A stretch of 64,000 nt of DNA from Dermatobacter hominis (GTDB lineage Bacteria; Actinomycetota; Acidimicrobiia; Acidimicrobiales; Microtrichaceae): NCBI RefSeq assembly GCF_020715685.1, contig NZ_CP085840.1, forward strand, positions 2,976,001 to 3,040,000, in the 5' to 3' direction. Made by a program: the position numbers and the translations under genes. Numbering within the stretch: position 1 is the first letter of the stretch; each line of letters opens with the position of its first letter. Below the pieces are notes generated by a model. It saw only the letters and a program-made list of their open reading frames with translations. It was not told where the DNA came from and made no database searches. Positions 34,303 through 43,900 of this stretch are shown here, piece after piece.

Positions 34303-34315
34303 CTGCCAATGGCAG
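34303..34315. promoter_or_regulatory. PadR operator 2
   Basis: CTGCCA-A-TGGCAG repeats the core of operator 1 and ends 18 bp before the PadR ATG. Two equal half-site pairs on one promoter fit cooperative dimer binding. Confidence 0.72.
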
Positions 34316-34333
34316 CATGTCAACATCGTCGTC

Positions 34334-34936
34334 ATGACGACGAAGCTGACGTCCACCTCCGAGGCCCTCCTCGGCCTCCTGTCCATCCAGCCGTGGACCA
34401 CGTACGAGCTGGCGAAGCAGGTGGAGCGCAGCCTCGGGTGGTTCTGGCCGCGAACGGAGCGGAAGGTCTACGACGAGGCGAAGAAGCTGGTGGCGGCGGG
34501 GCTCGCGACCGCCAAGGACGAGGCGTCGGGCGGGCGACCCCGTACCGTGTACCGGATCACGGCCAAGGGCCGACGGGAGCTGGCGCGCTGGCTCGCCGAG
34601 CCGTCGGCGCCCACCAAGCTCGAGGCCGAGTCGCTGGTCCGCGTCTTCTTCGCCGACGCCGGCGGACTCGCGGACCTGCGCCGCACCCTCCGGGGGTTCG
34701 GCCGGGAGGCGGAAGAGCGGCTGTCCGAGCTCGGCGACCTGATCGCGGCGGCCGACGACCCCGACTACCCGTACGAGGGCCGGGTCCACATCAACGCCCT
34801 CGCCATCCGGTTCCAGATGGACCTGTACCGGACGATCGCGGGCTGGGCGGACTGGGCCGAGCGCCAGACCGAGGACTGGGTCGACGCCCGCGACCCCGGC
34901 GCGTGGGACTGGCGGAGAGCGCTCGACAGACGTTGA
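34334..34936 (+). CDS. PadR-family transcriptional regulator
   Basis: This 200-residue regulator has an N-terminal winged helix: TSEALLGLLSIQPWTTYELAKQVERSLGWFWPRTERKVYDEAKKLVAAGLA. The wing is GGRPRTVYRITAKGRRELARWL, and the C-terminal helices (FFADAGGLADLRRTLRGFG and on to the end) mediate dimerisation. PadR proteins are usually autorepressed and respond to phenolic or cationic ligands. The twin TGCCA-N-TGGCA palindromes immediately upstream are its likely targets. Confidence 0.92.
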   Translation: MTTKLTSTSEALLGLLSIQPWTTYELAKQVERSLGWFWPRTERKVYDEAKKLVAAGLATAKDEASGGRPRTVYRITAKGRRELARWLAEPSAPTKLEAESLVRVFFADAGGLADLRRTLRGFGREAEERLSELGDLIAAADDPDYPYEGRVHINALAIRFQMDLYRTIAGWADWAERQTEDWVDARDPGAWDWRRALDRR

Positions 34937-35103
34937 GATATGCGGAAGTTCCTGATCGAACGTTCGGGTGGTGATGGACCCGGTGTGGTCCCAGGTGTTA
35001 CAACGGGTCCCGCTGCCCGGAGGCGACCGGGCGGGTGATGATGGGGCGTGCGAATCGCAGTGTGGCGCTGCGATGGTCCGCCCCGGGCGATCGGGGGATC
35101 CAC

Positions 35104-37701
35104 ATGCGCACTCGGGTGACCGCTGCTGTCGGCGTCATCGCGGCTCTGTTCCTGGTTGCGGCGGCCTGTACGCCGCCGTCCAACCCGGGCGGAGGGACGA
35201 CCAACACGCCGCCGACCGCGGTGATCCTGGCCGTCCCGACGTCGGGCGTCGCACCGCTCGACGTCGAGTTCTCCGGTCTGTCGAGCGTCGACGCCGGCGG
35301 CTCGATCGCCTCCTACAGCTGGAACTTCGACGACGGCGGGAGCTCGAGCGACTCGCAGCCGTCGCACACCTACACGCAGCCCGGCACCTACACGGCCCGG
35401 CTGATCGTGACCGACAACGGCGGGCTGACCGACAGCGAGACCGTCGAGATCGAGGTCGCCCGTGACCTGAGCGCCATCGTGCTGGTCGACGACGCAGGCG
35501 CCGACACCGAGACGTGCGGCTCGCTCGCCGAGCCCTGCGCCACCATCGGCCACGGCCTCGGCGTCGCCGCCCTGAACGGCAAGGCCGAAGTGTGGGTCGG
35601 CGGCGGCACCTACCCGGCCTTCACCGTGGCGCCCGGCATCGACGTGCGCGGCGGCTACGACGACACCTTCTCCGGCGAGGGCGACGACACGATCGTCAAC
35701 GGTTCGTTCAACGCCGTCGCCGGCGTGTCGGCGGCCATCGTGGCCGTCGACGTCGCGACCGAGACGACGATCACCAGCCTCACGGCCGTGGGCGCCGACG
35801 AGTCGGCCAACGGTCGCTCGGCTCTGGCGGCCTACGTCGGCGGCACGGGCAGCGGCCTCGTCCTCGACGGCCTGACGCTGACCGGCGGCCAGTCGGGCGC
35901 CGCCTCGACGGCGCTGCTCGTCGACGGCCCCTCGACGGTCTCCCTCTCCGCTCCGGTGATCTCCGGTGGCGACGCCGCCGGTGCGGGCAACAGCGCCTAC
36001 GGCGTCCGCGCCGTCAACGGCGCCGACGTGACGATCGAGGGCGGCTCCATCGAGGCGGGCTTCGCGGCCGCCGGTGCCGCTGCGGGGGCCGCGCCGGCAG
36101 CCGCGGCCGCGGGTTGCACCGGCGGCACGGGCGCCAACGCCGGCGGGTCGAGCTCGCCCGGCAACGGCGGCACGGCGTGCGGCGGTGCCGCCCCGACCAA
36201 CTCGGGTGCCGGTGGCCGCGGTGGTGACTACAGCAGCGCCGGTGTGGCCGGTTCGGCCGGCGGCGGCGGTGCGGCCGGCGGTGGCGCCGGCTGCGGCAGC
36301 CTCTTCGGCTGCGGGACCGACGCCAAGGGCGGTTCCGCCGGTGCGGCCGGTGGGGCCGGCGCGGGCGGCGCCGGGGGCTCGGCCTCGATCACCGCCGGTG
36401 CGCTCTTCTCCGGCCAGTCCGGTGCGGTCGGTTCCGGCGGTTCGGCCGGCGCCGGCGGCGGCGGTGGTGGTGGCGGCAAGTCCGCCTCGGCCTCCGGCGG
36501 CGGTGGAGGCGCGGGTGGTGGCGGCGGCGCCGGTGGCGCTGCGGCGACCGCCGGTGGCGCGGCGGGCGGTGGCTCCTTCGGCGTCTACGCCTACAACGCC
36601 TCGGTCGACCTGTCCGGCGTCAACGTGACGGCGGGCCTCGCCGGCAACGGTGGCAAGGGCCAGGGCGGCGGTGCCGGCGGCAACGGTGGCAACGGCGGCA
36701 ACGGCGGCAACAAGTCGTGCTGCGAGGCTGCGGGCGGCGGCGGCGGTGGTGCCGGCGGCGCTGGTGGTGGCGGCGGCGGTGCGGGCGGTGGTGCCGGCGG
36801 TCCGTCGATCGGCGCGCTGCACAGCGGCACCGGCACCCTGACGGTCCAGGGCTCCTCGCTCGGTGCGCCGGCGACGGCGTCGACCGGTGGCGCGGGCGGC
36901 AACGCCGGCGCTCCGGGTGGCTCGGGCAACGGCGGTCAGCCGGGCAACTGCGCCAACATCGGCGGCTGCGGCCCGACGGCCGGCGCCAACGGCGGTTCCG
37001 GCAACGCCGGCTCGGCCGGCCAGCCCGGTGCGGCCGGCGTGCTGCTCGGCTCGTGGGACAACGGCGCCACGACGGTGCCCGACCACACGGGCGTGCCGCC
37101 GACCACGACCACCACGACGACGACCACGGCCCCGGCCACGCCGGTGCACACCGCGGTCAACATGACCTGCTACACGTCGGCCGCCGGCCAGACGAGCTAC
37201 GACGCCAACAACACGGGCGCCACGGTGCTCGCTCCGGCGTCGGTCGCCTCGGGCTCCGACTTCACGGTCGAGCTGACGCCCGATCCGATGAGCGTCCCGA
37301 GCTCCGGTCAGGGTTACCCGATCGGCTACGTCGCCAACATCCGGTACCTGTACACCATCCCTGCCGGCGCCACGTTCGTGAGCGCCACGGTGGCCGGTGG
37401 CAGCAACATCGGCAGCGGCACGCCGACGGTGGCGCAGAGCGGCGGCAAGCTCGTCCTCACCGTGCCGGGCACGGTGCCGGGCGGGACGACGGCGAACTTC
37501 CCGAAGGTCACCGCGACCTTCCAGGCCACGGGTGCGTCGGGCTCGACGCTCGACCTCAAGTACGCCGGCACGTCCTACAGCGACCCCGGCCTGACCTTCC
37601 AGACCCGGGTCAACAACGTGCCGCTGCTGGGCTCCATCACCACGGACTCCAGCTGCTACGCCCAGACCAACCCGGTCCTGGCCACGATCGCGATCAGCTG
37701 A
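35104..37701 (+). CDS. Glycine-rich PKD lipoprotein with C-terminal beta domain
   Basis: This 865-residue protein has lipobox LVAAAC, a PKD domain (about 37-118; IASYSWNFDDGGSS, HTYTQPGTYTARLIV) and a beta-helix-like region (about 120-300; TIGHGLGVAALNGKAEVWVG). A glycine/alanine-rich stretch (about 320-680) has GGAGG, GGNGG and CGG units plus paired Cys. A (Thr)9 linker leads to a roughly 170-residue domain with two Cys. That domain (SGSDFTVELTPDPMSVPSSG, then NIGSGTPTVAQSGGKLVL) resembles the secreted beta-sandwich domains of actinobacterial dehydratase/cyclase-annotated proteins. The glycine block resembles PE_PGRS proteins. A surface or adhesive role is likely. ATG 35104 is set by GGGGG upstream. 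Confidence 0.82.
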   Translation: MRTRVTAAVGVIAALFLVAAACTPPSNPGGGTTNTPPTAVILAVPTSGVAPLDVEFSGLSSVDAGGSIASYSWNFDDGGSSSDSQPSHTYTQPGTYTARLIVTDNGGLTDSETVEIEVARDLSAIVLVDDAGADTETCGSLAEPCATIGHGLGVAALNGKAEVWVGGGTYPAFTVAPGIDVRGGYDDTFSGEGDDTIVNGSFNAVAGVSAAIVAVDVATETTITSLTAVGADESANGRSALAAYVGGTGSGLVLDGLTLTGGQSGAASTALLVDGPSTVSLSAPVISGGDAAGAGNSAYGVRAVNGADVTIEGGSIEAGFAAAGAAAGAAPAAAAAGCTGGTGANAGGSSSPGNGGTACGGAAPTNSGAGGRGGDYSSAGVAGSAGGGGAAGGGAGCGSLFGCGTDAKGGSAGAAGGAGAGGAGGSASITAGALFSGQSGAVGSGGSAGAGGGGGGGGKSASASGGGGGAGGGGGAGGAAATAGGAAGGGSFGVYAYNASVDLSGVNVTAGLAGNGGKGQGGGAGGNGGNGGNGGNKSCCEAAGGGGGGAGGAGGGGGGAGGGAGGPSIGALHSGTGTLTVQGSSLGAPATASTGGAGGNAGAPGGSGNGGQPGNCANIGGCGPTAGANGGSGNAGSAGQPGAAGVLLGSWDNGATTVPDHTGVPPTTTTTTTTTAPATPVHTAVNMTCYTSAAGQTSYDANNTGATVLAPASVASGSDFTVELTPDPMSVPSSGQGYPIGYVANIRYLYTIPAGATFVSATVAGGSNIGSGTPTVAQSGGKLVLTVPGTVPGGTTANFPKVTATFQATGASGSTLDLKYAGTSYSDPGLTFQTRVNNVPLLGSITTDSSCYAQTNPVLATIAIS

Positions 37702-37719
37702 CGCGGTCGTACCCGATGT

Positions 37720-37761
37720 GACGCGGAAGGGGGCGGGCTCCGGCCCGCCCCCTTCCGCGTC
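37720..37761 (+). terminator. Perfect 19-bp hairpin after the glycine-rich gene
   Basis: Arms at 37720-37738 and 37743-37761 are perfectly complementary (start GACGCGGAAG, end CTTCCGCGTC) with loop TCCG. It lies 18 nt after the stop, with no T tract. Confidence 0.85.
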
Positions 37762-37883
37762 CGGGTGCGCAGCAACGGGAACCTCCGCGACGGACCGTGG
37801 GTCGGGGCTCAGCGGGGATGCCGGTAGGCGCAGGCGACCTGCCCGTCCTCGAGCGACGACTCGTCAGGTCGGGCACCGGTCGG

Positions 37884-38315
37884 TCAGGGGGCGAGTCGGG
37901 TCCAGAGCCGGTCGAAGGCGATGCTGTCGAAGAAGGCCGTGGCGTCGACGACCGCGCCGTCCCGCATCTGGAGGATCCAGGCGTAGCTGTTGTCGTAGCG
38001 GACGCCGTCGTTGGCCACGCCGGTCCCGTCCCAGATGACCGCGACCGTGTCGGCGTCGGCGAGGACGTGGCGGATCACGACCGGCCGGAACCGCTCGCCG
38101 TGGGCGAAGCGCTCGCCGAACGGGCCGAGCAGCTCCCCGAGGAACGTCGCCTTGTCGGCGTACTCCCTCGCCGCCATGGAGTTGCCCTCGACCCGCCAGC
38201 GCATGTCGTCGGCGAACAGGTCGCTGATCGGGGCCGAGCCCTCGGTCCACCGCTCGAACGCGTCGAGGACCAGCTGGCGGTTGGTCTCGGCCTCGCTGCT
38301 CCCGTCCTCGCCCAT
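37884..38315 (-). CDS. SnoaL-like (NTF2-fold) protein
   Basis: This 143-residue protein begins NRQLVLDAFERWTEGSAPIS, then LFADDMRWRVEGNSMAAREYADKATF and DTVAVIWDGTGVANDG, ending MRDGAVVDATAFFDSIAFD. This is the usual SnoaL_2 layout: a long first helix, then a curved sheet forming a pocket. No secure catalytic pair is visible. It may bind or isomerise a small polyketide- or terpene-like molecule. Confidence 0.85.
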   Translation of the reverse strand: MGEDGSSEAETNRQLVLDAFERWTEGSAPISDLFADDMRWRVEGNSMAAREYADKATFLGELLGPFGERFAHGERFRPVVIRHVLADADTVAVIWDGTGVANDGVRYDNSYAWILQMRDGAVVDATAFFDSIAFDRLWTRLAP

Positions 38316-38435
38316 CGGTCCAGTGTCGCGGCGCGCCGCGACAGGGTCCAGGGTCGATGTCGCCGGTCGGCGACCCATCGGTACGCTCCGTCTCGTGGCC
38401 GCCGCCTCGTGCGACGGGGGGAAGGAGGTGCGGCC

Positions 38436-38966
38436 GTGCGACGTATCAGACCGAGGACATGGCTCATCGCCGGCGGCATCGTGCTGCTCGGTCTCGGTGT
38501 GTTCGCGTTCCTGCAGTTCCGGCCCGACTTGCTGTTCATCGACCGGGTCGTGGACGAACCGCTCGCCCCCGACGTCGCGGCAGCGTTGCAGTCGACGGAC
38601 ACCGGCACCGCACCGACGGGCCCGGGGGCGGCGATCGTCCTGGCGCGCGGCGAGTGGGAGAGCCTGCGGCACTCGACCTCCGGCGACGTGGCGATCGTGC
38701 GCACCGACGACGGGCCGGTGCTCGCGTTCGACGAGCTGCGGGGCGACAACGGTCCCGATCTGCACGTCTACCTCTCGCCGGCCGAGCCGTCCGACGACGC
38801 CGACTTCCTGCGGGGGGCCGTCAAGGTCGGCGGCCTCAAGGGCAACATCGGCACGCAGTCCTACGCCCTTCCCGACGACCTCGATCCGTCGGAGTTCCGA
38901 TCGGTGGTCATCTGGTGCGACCGCTTCTCGGTGCCGTTCGGGGCTGCTGAGCTCCAGGCGGCGTGA
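38436..38966 (+). CDS. Membrane-anchored DM13-domain protein
   Basis: This 176-residue protein has an N-terminal anchor (TWLIAGGIVLLGLGVFAFL) and an extracytoplasmic DM13 domain: VLAFDELRGDNGPDLHVYLS, GGLKGNIGTQSYALPDDLD and VVIWCDRFSVPFGAAEL. The conserved Cys lies in the IWCDRF motif. DM13 is thought to take part in redox or electron transfer at the cell surface. AAGGAGG immediately upstream selects GTG 38436. Confidence 0.88.
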   Translation: MRRIRPRTWLIAGGIVLLGLGVFAFLQFRPDLLFIDRVVDEPLAPDVAAALQSTDTGTAPTGPGAAIVLARGEWESLRHSTSGDVAIVRTDDGPVLAFDELRGDNGPDLHVYLSPAEPSDDADFLRGAVKVGGLKGNIGTQSYALPDDLDPSEFRSVVIWCDRFSVPFGAAELQAA

Positions 38967-38994
38967 CGGGCTCGACGAGGGGTAGAGATGCGCC

Positions 38995-39285
38995 ATGAGC
39001 GATGAGCAGGACCAGGCAGAGGCGCTGGACGAGGATGAGATCCGGGTCTCCGACGACGCCCCCGAGTTCGACGACGACCCTGCCCACGACCTGAACGATC
39101 CGCCGATGCGGGCCATGGGCGTGCACGAGTACGGGATCACCGCGGCCGAGGAGGAGTTCGACGAGCCCCTCGAGGAGCGCGTCCGTCGTGAGACGCCCGA
39201 CCCGCTCGTCGAGGAGCTCGACCGCGAGGAGCGTGAGGACGAGCTCGAGGAGATCGTCGACGAGGCTCTCGACGAGGAGCCCTAG
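38995..39285 (+). CDS. DUF5709-like acidic protein
   Basis: This 96-residue, extremely acidic protein is recognisable by PPMRAMGVHEYGITAAEEEF and EPLEERVRRETPDPLVEELD. It is probably disordered and helical in parts. The family is actinobacterial and uncharacterised, with stress-linked expression reported in relatives. TAGAGA (38983-38988) ends 6 nt before the ATG, fitting a leaderless mRNA. A hairpin overlaps its stop. Confidence 0.85.
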   Translation: MSDEQDQAEALDEDEIRVSDDAPEFDDDPAHDLNDPPMRAMGVHEYGITAAEEEFDEPLEERVRRETPDPLVEELDREEREDELEEIVDEALDEEP

Positions 39286-39301
39286 GCGGCCCTGGCCGCC
39301 T
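39284..39301. terminator. Hairpin between convergent stops
   Basis: AGGCGGCC-CT-GGCCGCCT is a perfect 8-bp inverted repeat. It starts within the DUF5709 stop codon and ends 3 bp before the VOC stop, so it can serve both genes. Confidence 0.6.
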
Positions 39302-39304
39302 CGC

Positions 39305-39661
39305 CTACTCCTCCATGTAGACGAGCTCGTTCCCGAAGGGATCGGTGAAGGCGAACATCGGCGGCGCGCCCTCCATGTGCAGCACCTCGTCGTTGTGCAG
39401 CGTCGCGTCCGCCTCACGCAGTCGATCGTGGGCGACCTGGGCGTCGGTCGTCGCCAGCCGGACGGCGACCGGGATCTCGCTGTCGGGTGGCAGTAGCACG
39501 AGCCCGACGTCGGACCCGGGCGGCACGACCTCGATCATCCGGGCGCCGGGCCAGATCTCGGCGTCCATGCGGACCTCGCAGCCGAGGACCTCGGTGTAGA
39601 AGGCGAGCGCCGCGTCCTGGTCGGACACCGGGATGGACACGCTGATGACTCGGGTCGTCAT
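39305..39661 (-). CDS. VOC-family protein
   Basis: This 118-residue single-module glyoxalase-fold protein shows ISVSIPVSDQDAALAFYTEV, IEVVPPGSDVGLVLLP and AFTDPFGNELVYMEE with its closing Glu. ATG 39661 is preferred because AAGGA lies 7 nt before it, whereas ATG 39667 would be only 1 nt away. Its first metal position is a Ser (ISVSIP), so it may be a binding protein rather than an enzyme. Confidence 0.85.
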   Translation of the reverse strand: MTTRVISVSIPVSDQDAALAFYTEVLGCEVRMDAEIWPGARMIEVVPPGSDVGLVLLPPDSEIPVAVRLATTDAQVAHDRLREADATLHNDEVLHMEGAPPMFAFTDPFGNELVYMEE

Positions 39662-39758
39662 GGTCATGTCCTTCTGACCGCATCCGAGCCGGCAGATCAT
39701 CGGTCGTCCGTCGACACGACGGAAGGGCCGGACGCCCCTGCCCGAGGATGGTCGCCCC

Positions 39759-40718
39759 TCATGCGAAGCAGCCCTGGAGGAACGAGGTGACCGGCGGAGT
39801 GATCGTGGTCTCGCCGTCCTCGCCGAGCCTGCGGTTGACGTCGGCATGGCTGTACCCCCGGGCGTCGACGATCGCGGTGCGCGACCCGACCCCCTCGAGG
39901 GCCGAGGCGAACTCGTCTGCCAGCTCACGACGGGCCGGCGTGCCGCGTTCGACGATGAGGACGTCGGGCACGTCGGCGCCGACCCGCTCCACCTGGGTGG
40001 TGGGCGACGCCTCGGTCAGCGTCGCCGGGTCGTCGCCGAACGCCGGGATGACGAGCGTCGGCGTGTCCGCCATCTTCGTCCGCATGTCGTAGCTGGCGGT
40101 GTCGAGCGAGACGACGCACCGCACGTCACGGGGCGAGCGGCCGGTCGCGCCGAGGAGGTCGGGGTTCGTGGCGACGATCGAGACGAGGTGGGCTCCGGCG
40201 GAATGGCCGACCAGCACGATCCGGCTCGGGTCGATGCCGAGCTCGCCGGCGTGGTCGAGCACCCAGTCGAGCGCCGTGGCGACGTCGAGGCCGAAGTCGG
40301 GCCAGGCGACGGGGTCCGGACCGACCAGGCGGTAGTTGACCGACACGAGTGCGGCGCCGAGCGACCCGGCCCAGTCGACCTTCGTGTCGATCCCGGCCCC
40401 CTGCTTGTCACCGGTCCGCCAGCCGCCGCCGTGGACCCAGACGATCGCGGGGCAGCCGGTGGCCTCCGGTCGGCGGTAGACGTCGAGGCTGAGCCGGTCG
40501 GGTGCGACGCCGTCGACCGCGGCGTACGCGTTCGTCGCCGGTCCGTCCAGCGTGCCGACGCAACCGTCCGGCCCGCCGGCAACCCGCCGGGGCTCGGGCC
40601 GAGCGACGGTGGAGCTGTCCCTGTCATCGTCCCGGCTGTCGCGGTCGGACGAGCAGGCGACCGTCCCGATCGCGACCAGGGCGACGAGCGACGCGAGCGT
40701 GGCGATCCGGCGCGACAC
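39759..40718 (-). CDS. Lipoprotein alpha/beta hydrolase (esterase)
   Basis: This 319-residue protein has a signal and lipobox GTVACSS, an Asp/Arg/Ser-rich linker, then a hydrolase with the oxyanion loop WVHGGGWRTGD, nucleophile VGHSAGAHLVS, late Asp and the His in GYSHADVN. The HGGGW start is typical of BD-FAE/carboxylesterase-like enzymes. It should act outside the membrane on ester substrates. GTG 40718 directly follows GGGGAG. Confidence 0.87.
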   Translation of the reverse strand: MSRRIATLASLVALVAIGTVACSSDRDSRDDDRDSSTVARPEPRRVAGGPDGCVGTLDGPATNAYAAVDGVAPDRLSLDVYRRPEATGCPAIVWVHGGGWRTGDKQGAGIDTKVDWAGSLGAALVSVNYRLVGPDPVAWPDFGLDVATALDWVLDHAGELGIDPSRIVLVGHSAGAHLVSIVATNPDLLGATGRSPRDVRCVVSLDTASYDMRTKMADTPTLVIPAFGDDPATLTEASPTTQVERVGADVPDVLIVERGTPARRELADEFASALEGVGSRTAIVDARGYSHADVNRRLGEDGETTITPPVTSFLQGCFA

Positions 40719-40790
40719 CTCCCCGACGGTAGGGGCGCGGGGTGAGGGCAGGGTGAGAACCGTGGCCGATGTCCGTGCCCGGCGCGACGG

Positions 40791-40882
40791 CGACGGGCCG
40801 GATCCGCACGCGTTCGAGCCGTCTCGGCGTTCGTGTGCGAGATCGGCCCACGACGGGCCGGATCCGCACGAGTTCGACCCGT
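40791..40882. repeat. REP-like cluster of three related palindromic units
   Basis: CGACGGGCCGGATCCGCACG begins both 40791-40822 and 40851-40882, exactly 60 bp apart with two mismatches over 31 bp. Between them, 40826-40849 (GGCGTTCGTGTGCGAGATCG...) is related in inverted orientation and recurs identically at 47455-47478. The cluster fills the gap between the esterase start and the SNF2 stop. Confidence 0.7.
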
Positions 40883-40931
40883 TCGCCGGCCGGCCCAGCG
40901 CGACGCGCCGGACGGGCCGAGCCCGGTCCGC

Positions 40932-43900
40932 TCAGTCGCCGTCGAAGAGGGCGCGGATGTCGTCGGCGTCCAGTGCGCCCGACAGGGCGTCGTCGCCCTC
41001 CATCACGCTCGAGAAGATCGCGGCCTTCTTGGCCTTCAGCTCCATGACCTTCTCCTCGATGGTCCCGGCCGAGACGTACCGGTAGACCATCACCGCGTTG
41101 CGCTGGCCGATCCGGTGCGCCCGGTCGACGGCCTGCGTCTCGGTCGCCGGGTTCCACCACGGGTCGAGGACGAAGCAGTAGTCGGCCTCGGTCAGGTTCA
41201 GCCCGAAGCCGCCGGCCTTGAGGCTGATGACGAACACGTCGACGTCGCCGTCCTTGAACGACGAGATCGGCTTCTCCCGATCGCGGGTGCGGCCGTCGAG
41301 GTAGGCGTGGGCGATCCCGGCCTCGTCGAGGCGGGCCCGGACCAGCCGCAGGTACCGGGTGAACTGGCTGAACACCAGCGCCTTGTGGCCCTCGGCGACG
41401 ACCATCGACAGGTCGTCCATCAGCCGGTCGATCTTGGCCGAGCCGACGTCGCTGTCGGCCTCGTCGACCAGCACCGGGTCGAGGCTCAGCTGCCGCAGGA
41501 TCGTGAGCGACTTCAGGATCTCGAACCGGTGCTTCTGCACGTCGTCGACGAGGCCGAGCACCTTCTGGCGCTGTCGCTGCAGCTGGGCCTGGTAGATGCG
41601 CTGGTGGCGCGGGCCGAGCTCGATCTCGACGGTCTGCTCGGTCTTGGGCGGCAGCTCGGTGAGCACCTCGTCCTTGGTCCGCCGGCGCATCAACGGCGCC
41701 ACGCGCTTGCGGAGCGTGGCCAGCCGTTGGGGCGCCCGCCCGCTCTCGATGGGCTTGCGCCACACCTCGGAGAACCGCTTGGGGTCGGGGTACAGGCCCG
41801 GCGCGGTGATCGACAGCAGCGACCACAGGTCCATCAGGCTGTTCTCGATCGGCGTGCCGGTGATGGCCAGCTTCATGTGGGCGTCGAGCCGGCGGGCGCA
41901 CTGGTACGCCTTGGACTGGTGGTTCTTGACGAACTGCGCCTCGTCGAGGACGAGGACGTCCCAGTCGACGGCGGCGTACTCGTCGAAGTCGAGGCGGAAC
42001 AGCGCGTACGACGTGACGACGACGCGGGCGTCGCGAGCGGCCTCGGCCAGCGAGATGCCGCGCTTCGCGTGCGTCTGCTTCACCACGTGGACCGCGACGC
42101 CGGGCGCGAACCGGTCGGCCTCCCGGTGCCAGTTCTCGACCACGCTCGTGGGGGCCACGACCAGGAACCGGGCGTCGGGATCCGACTCGAGCACGTGCAG
42201 GAAGAGCGCCAGGGTCTGGACGGTCTTCCCGAGCCCCATGTCGTCGGCGAGGATCCCGCCGAGCCCGTTGGCGTGCAGGAACGCCAGCCAGTCGAGGCCC
42301 TCCTGCTGGTAGTGCCGGAGGGTGGCGGAGAGGCCCGGCGGCGTGGGCACCGGGGTGGGCGCCTCGAGGTCCTGGAGGCGGGCGACGCGGTCCTTCCACC
42401 GCACCGACTGCGACGCGACGACGCCGAAGGTCGTCAGCTCGTCCCACCAGCTCGTCTGGTACGGGTTGATGCGCACCGGCCCGTCGCCGTCGGCGTCGAC
42501 CAGGGACCGGGCCTCGTCGATCAGCTCGCGGAGGCGGTCGAGCTCGGGCCGGTCGAGGTCGATCCACGTGCCGCTGTCGAGCACGAGGAACGGCTCGTCG
42601 CGGCTGAGCGCGGTGAAGAGGCGTGAGAACTCGACGGGCTCGTCGCCGACGGTGACCCGCACGGACAGATCGAACCAGTCGTTGCCCTCCTCGGCCGGGT
42701 CGTCGACGTGCAGCTCGATGAGCGGGTCCTCGGTGGCCTCGCGCAGCGTGGGCGCGTCGCCCGAGACCTCGACCGCGACCTGACCCCGCTCGAGGAGCCA
42801 CGGCACGACCTGCGCGAAGAGGATCACGGTGTCGACGCCGCCGGCCTTGAGGTCGGCGGGACGTCCGACGACGTCGGTCAAGCGATCGAGCAGGTCGGTG
42901 GGCAGCTCGAGCTTGTCCATCAGCTCCCGCTCGGCGGCGCGGTCACGACCGACGCCGAGCGGCGAGAGCAGCGGGTGGTCGGTGCGGCGGACGCCCCGGC
43001 GGTAGCGGGCCACCCACTTGAGCGAGGCCTCGTCGACGCTCTCGTGACGGATGACGGCGACGATCCCCTCGAGCTCGCTCGGTTCGATCGTGACCGAGCC
43101 GTCGGACGAGCCGACGGTCGCCATCTGCGACAGGCGGGGTTGGTAGACGTCGAACAGCTCGTCGACGTCGTCCTCGGGGACGTGCAGGGCCCGCCCCTCG
43201 ATCAGCGGGACGATCGTGTGGTGGACCGGCTTGGCCAGCGGGATGAGGCCGATGTCGGAGCCGTCGGTGACGACCACGCCCGTCGGCGGTCGGCCGATCA
43301 GGACGGTCTTGCCGGGAGCCCCGGCGATCGGTCGGCCCTCGTGGGTGAGCGACGCGGTCAGCGTGATGCCCCCGTCGCCGGCCATGCGGAGGTCGACCTG
43401 CGCCTCGGCGGGGACGGCGGCCAGCGTGACGACGCCGCCGGGGTGGTCGGTGATCAGCTGCACGCCGGCGTCGACCACCCGCCGCAGCGCGGCCCAGACC
43501 GTCGGCCCGAACCGGTCGAGCGGTTGCGCGCCGCCCCGCCGGGCCCACCCGAGGTCGGAGTTCGCCGCGGCCAGGGTCCGGATGGCGGTCAGGTGCTCGG
43601 GCACGACGTCGCGGACGGGTTGGTCGTAGCCGGCGACGATGTCGTTCCATGTGGCGCCGCTCTTGATCCAGCGTCCCTTGGCGCCCATCCGCATGGGCTG
43701 GACGACGACCTGGAGGACCGGGACGCCGTTGCGGTGGTCGTGCACGACGTGCGTGCCGAACTCGAGCGCGAGGGGGACCTGGCCACCCGGCTCGGCCTCG
43801 ATCCCGGCGAGCGCGAGCCGCCAGTCGGGAGCGAGCCGGCCCAGGTTGCCCCGGCCCTGGGCCTGGGCGCTGGCCGACAGCGCCTGCTGGCGCATGACGG

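Noticed and set aside
34957-34966. CGAACGTTCG as an SOS (LexA) box
   Set aside because: The actinobacterial box needs CGAAC and GTTCG separated by about four bases. Here the halves abut, and the site lies just after the PadR gene rather than at a repair gene.
34933-35103. Riboswitch in the leader of the glycine-rich lipoprotein gene
   Set aside because: The leader has GC-rich stems but I could not match it to a known aptamer core, so no claim is made.
36060-37060. GGC-rich tandem-looking DNA as a non-coding repeat array or CRISPR-like structure
   Set aside because: It is the glycine-rich coding block of the 35104-37701 gene. There are no constant repeats with unique spacers.
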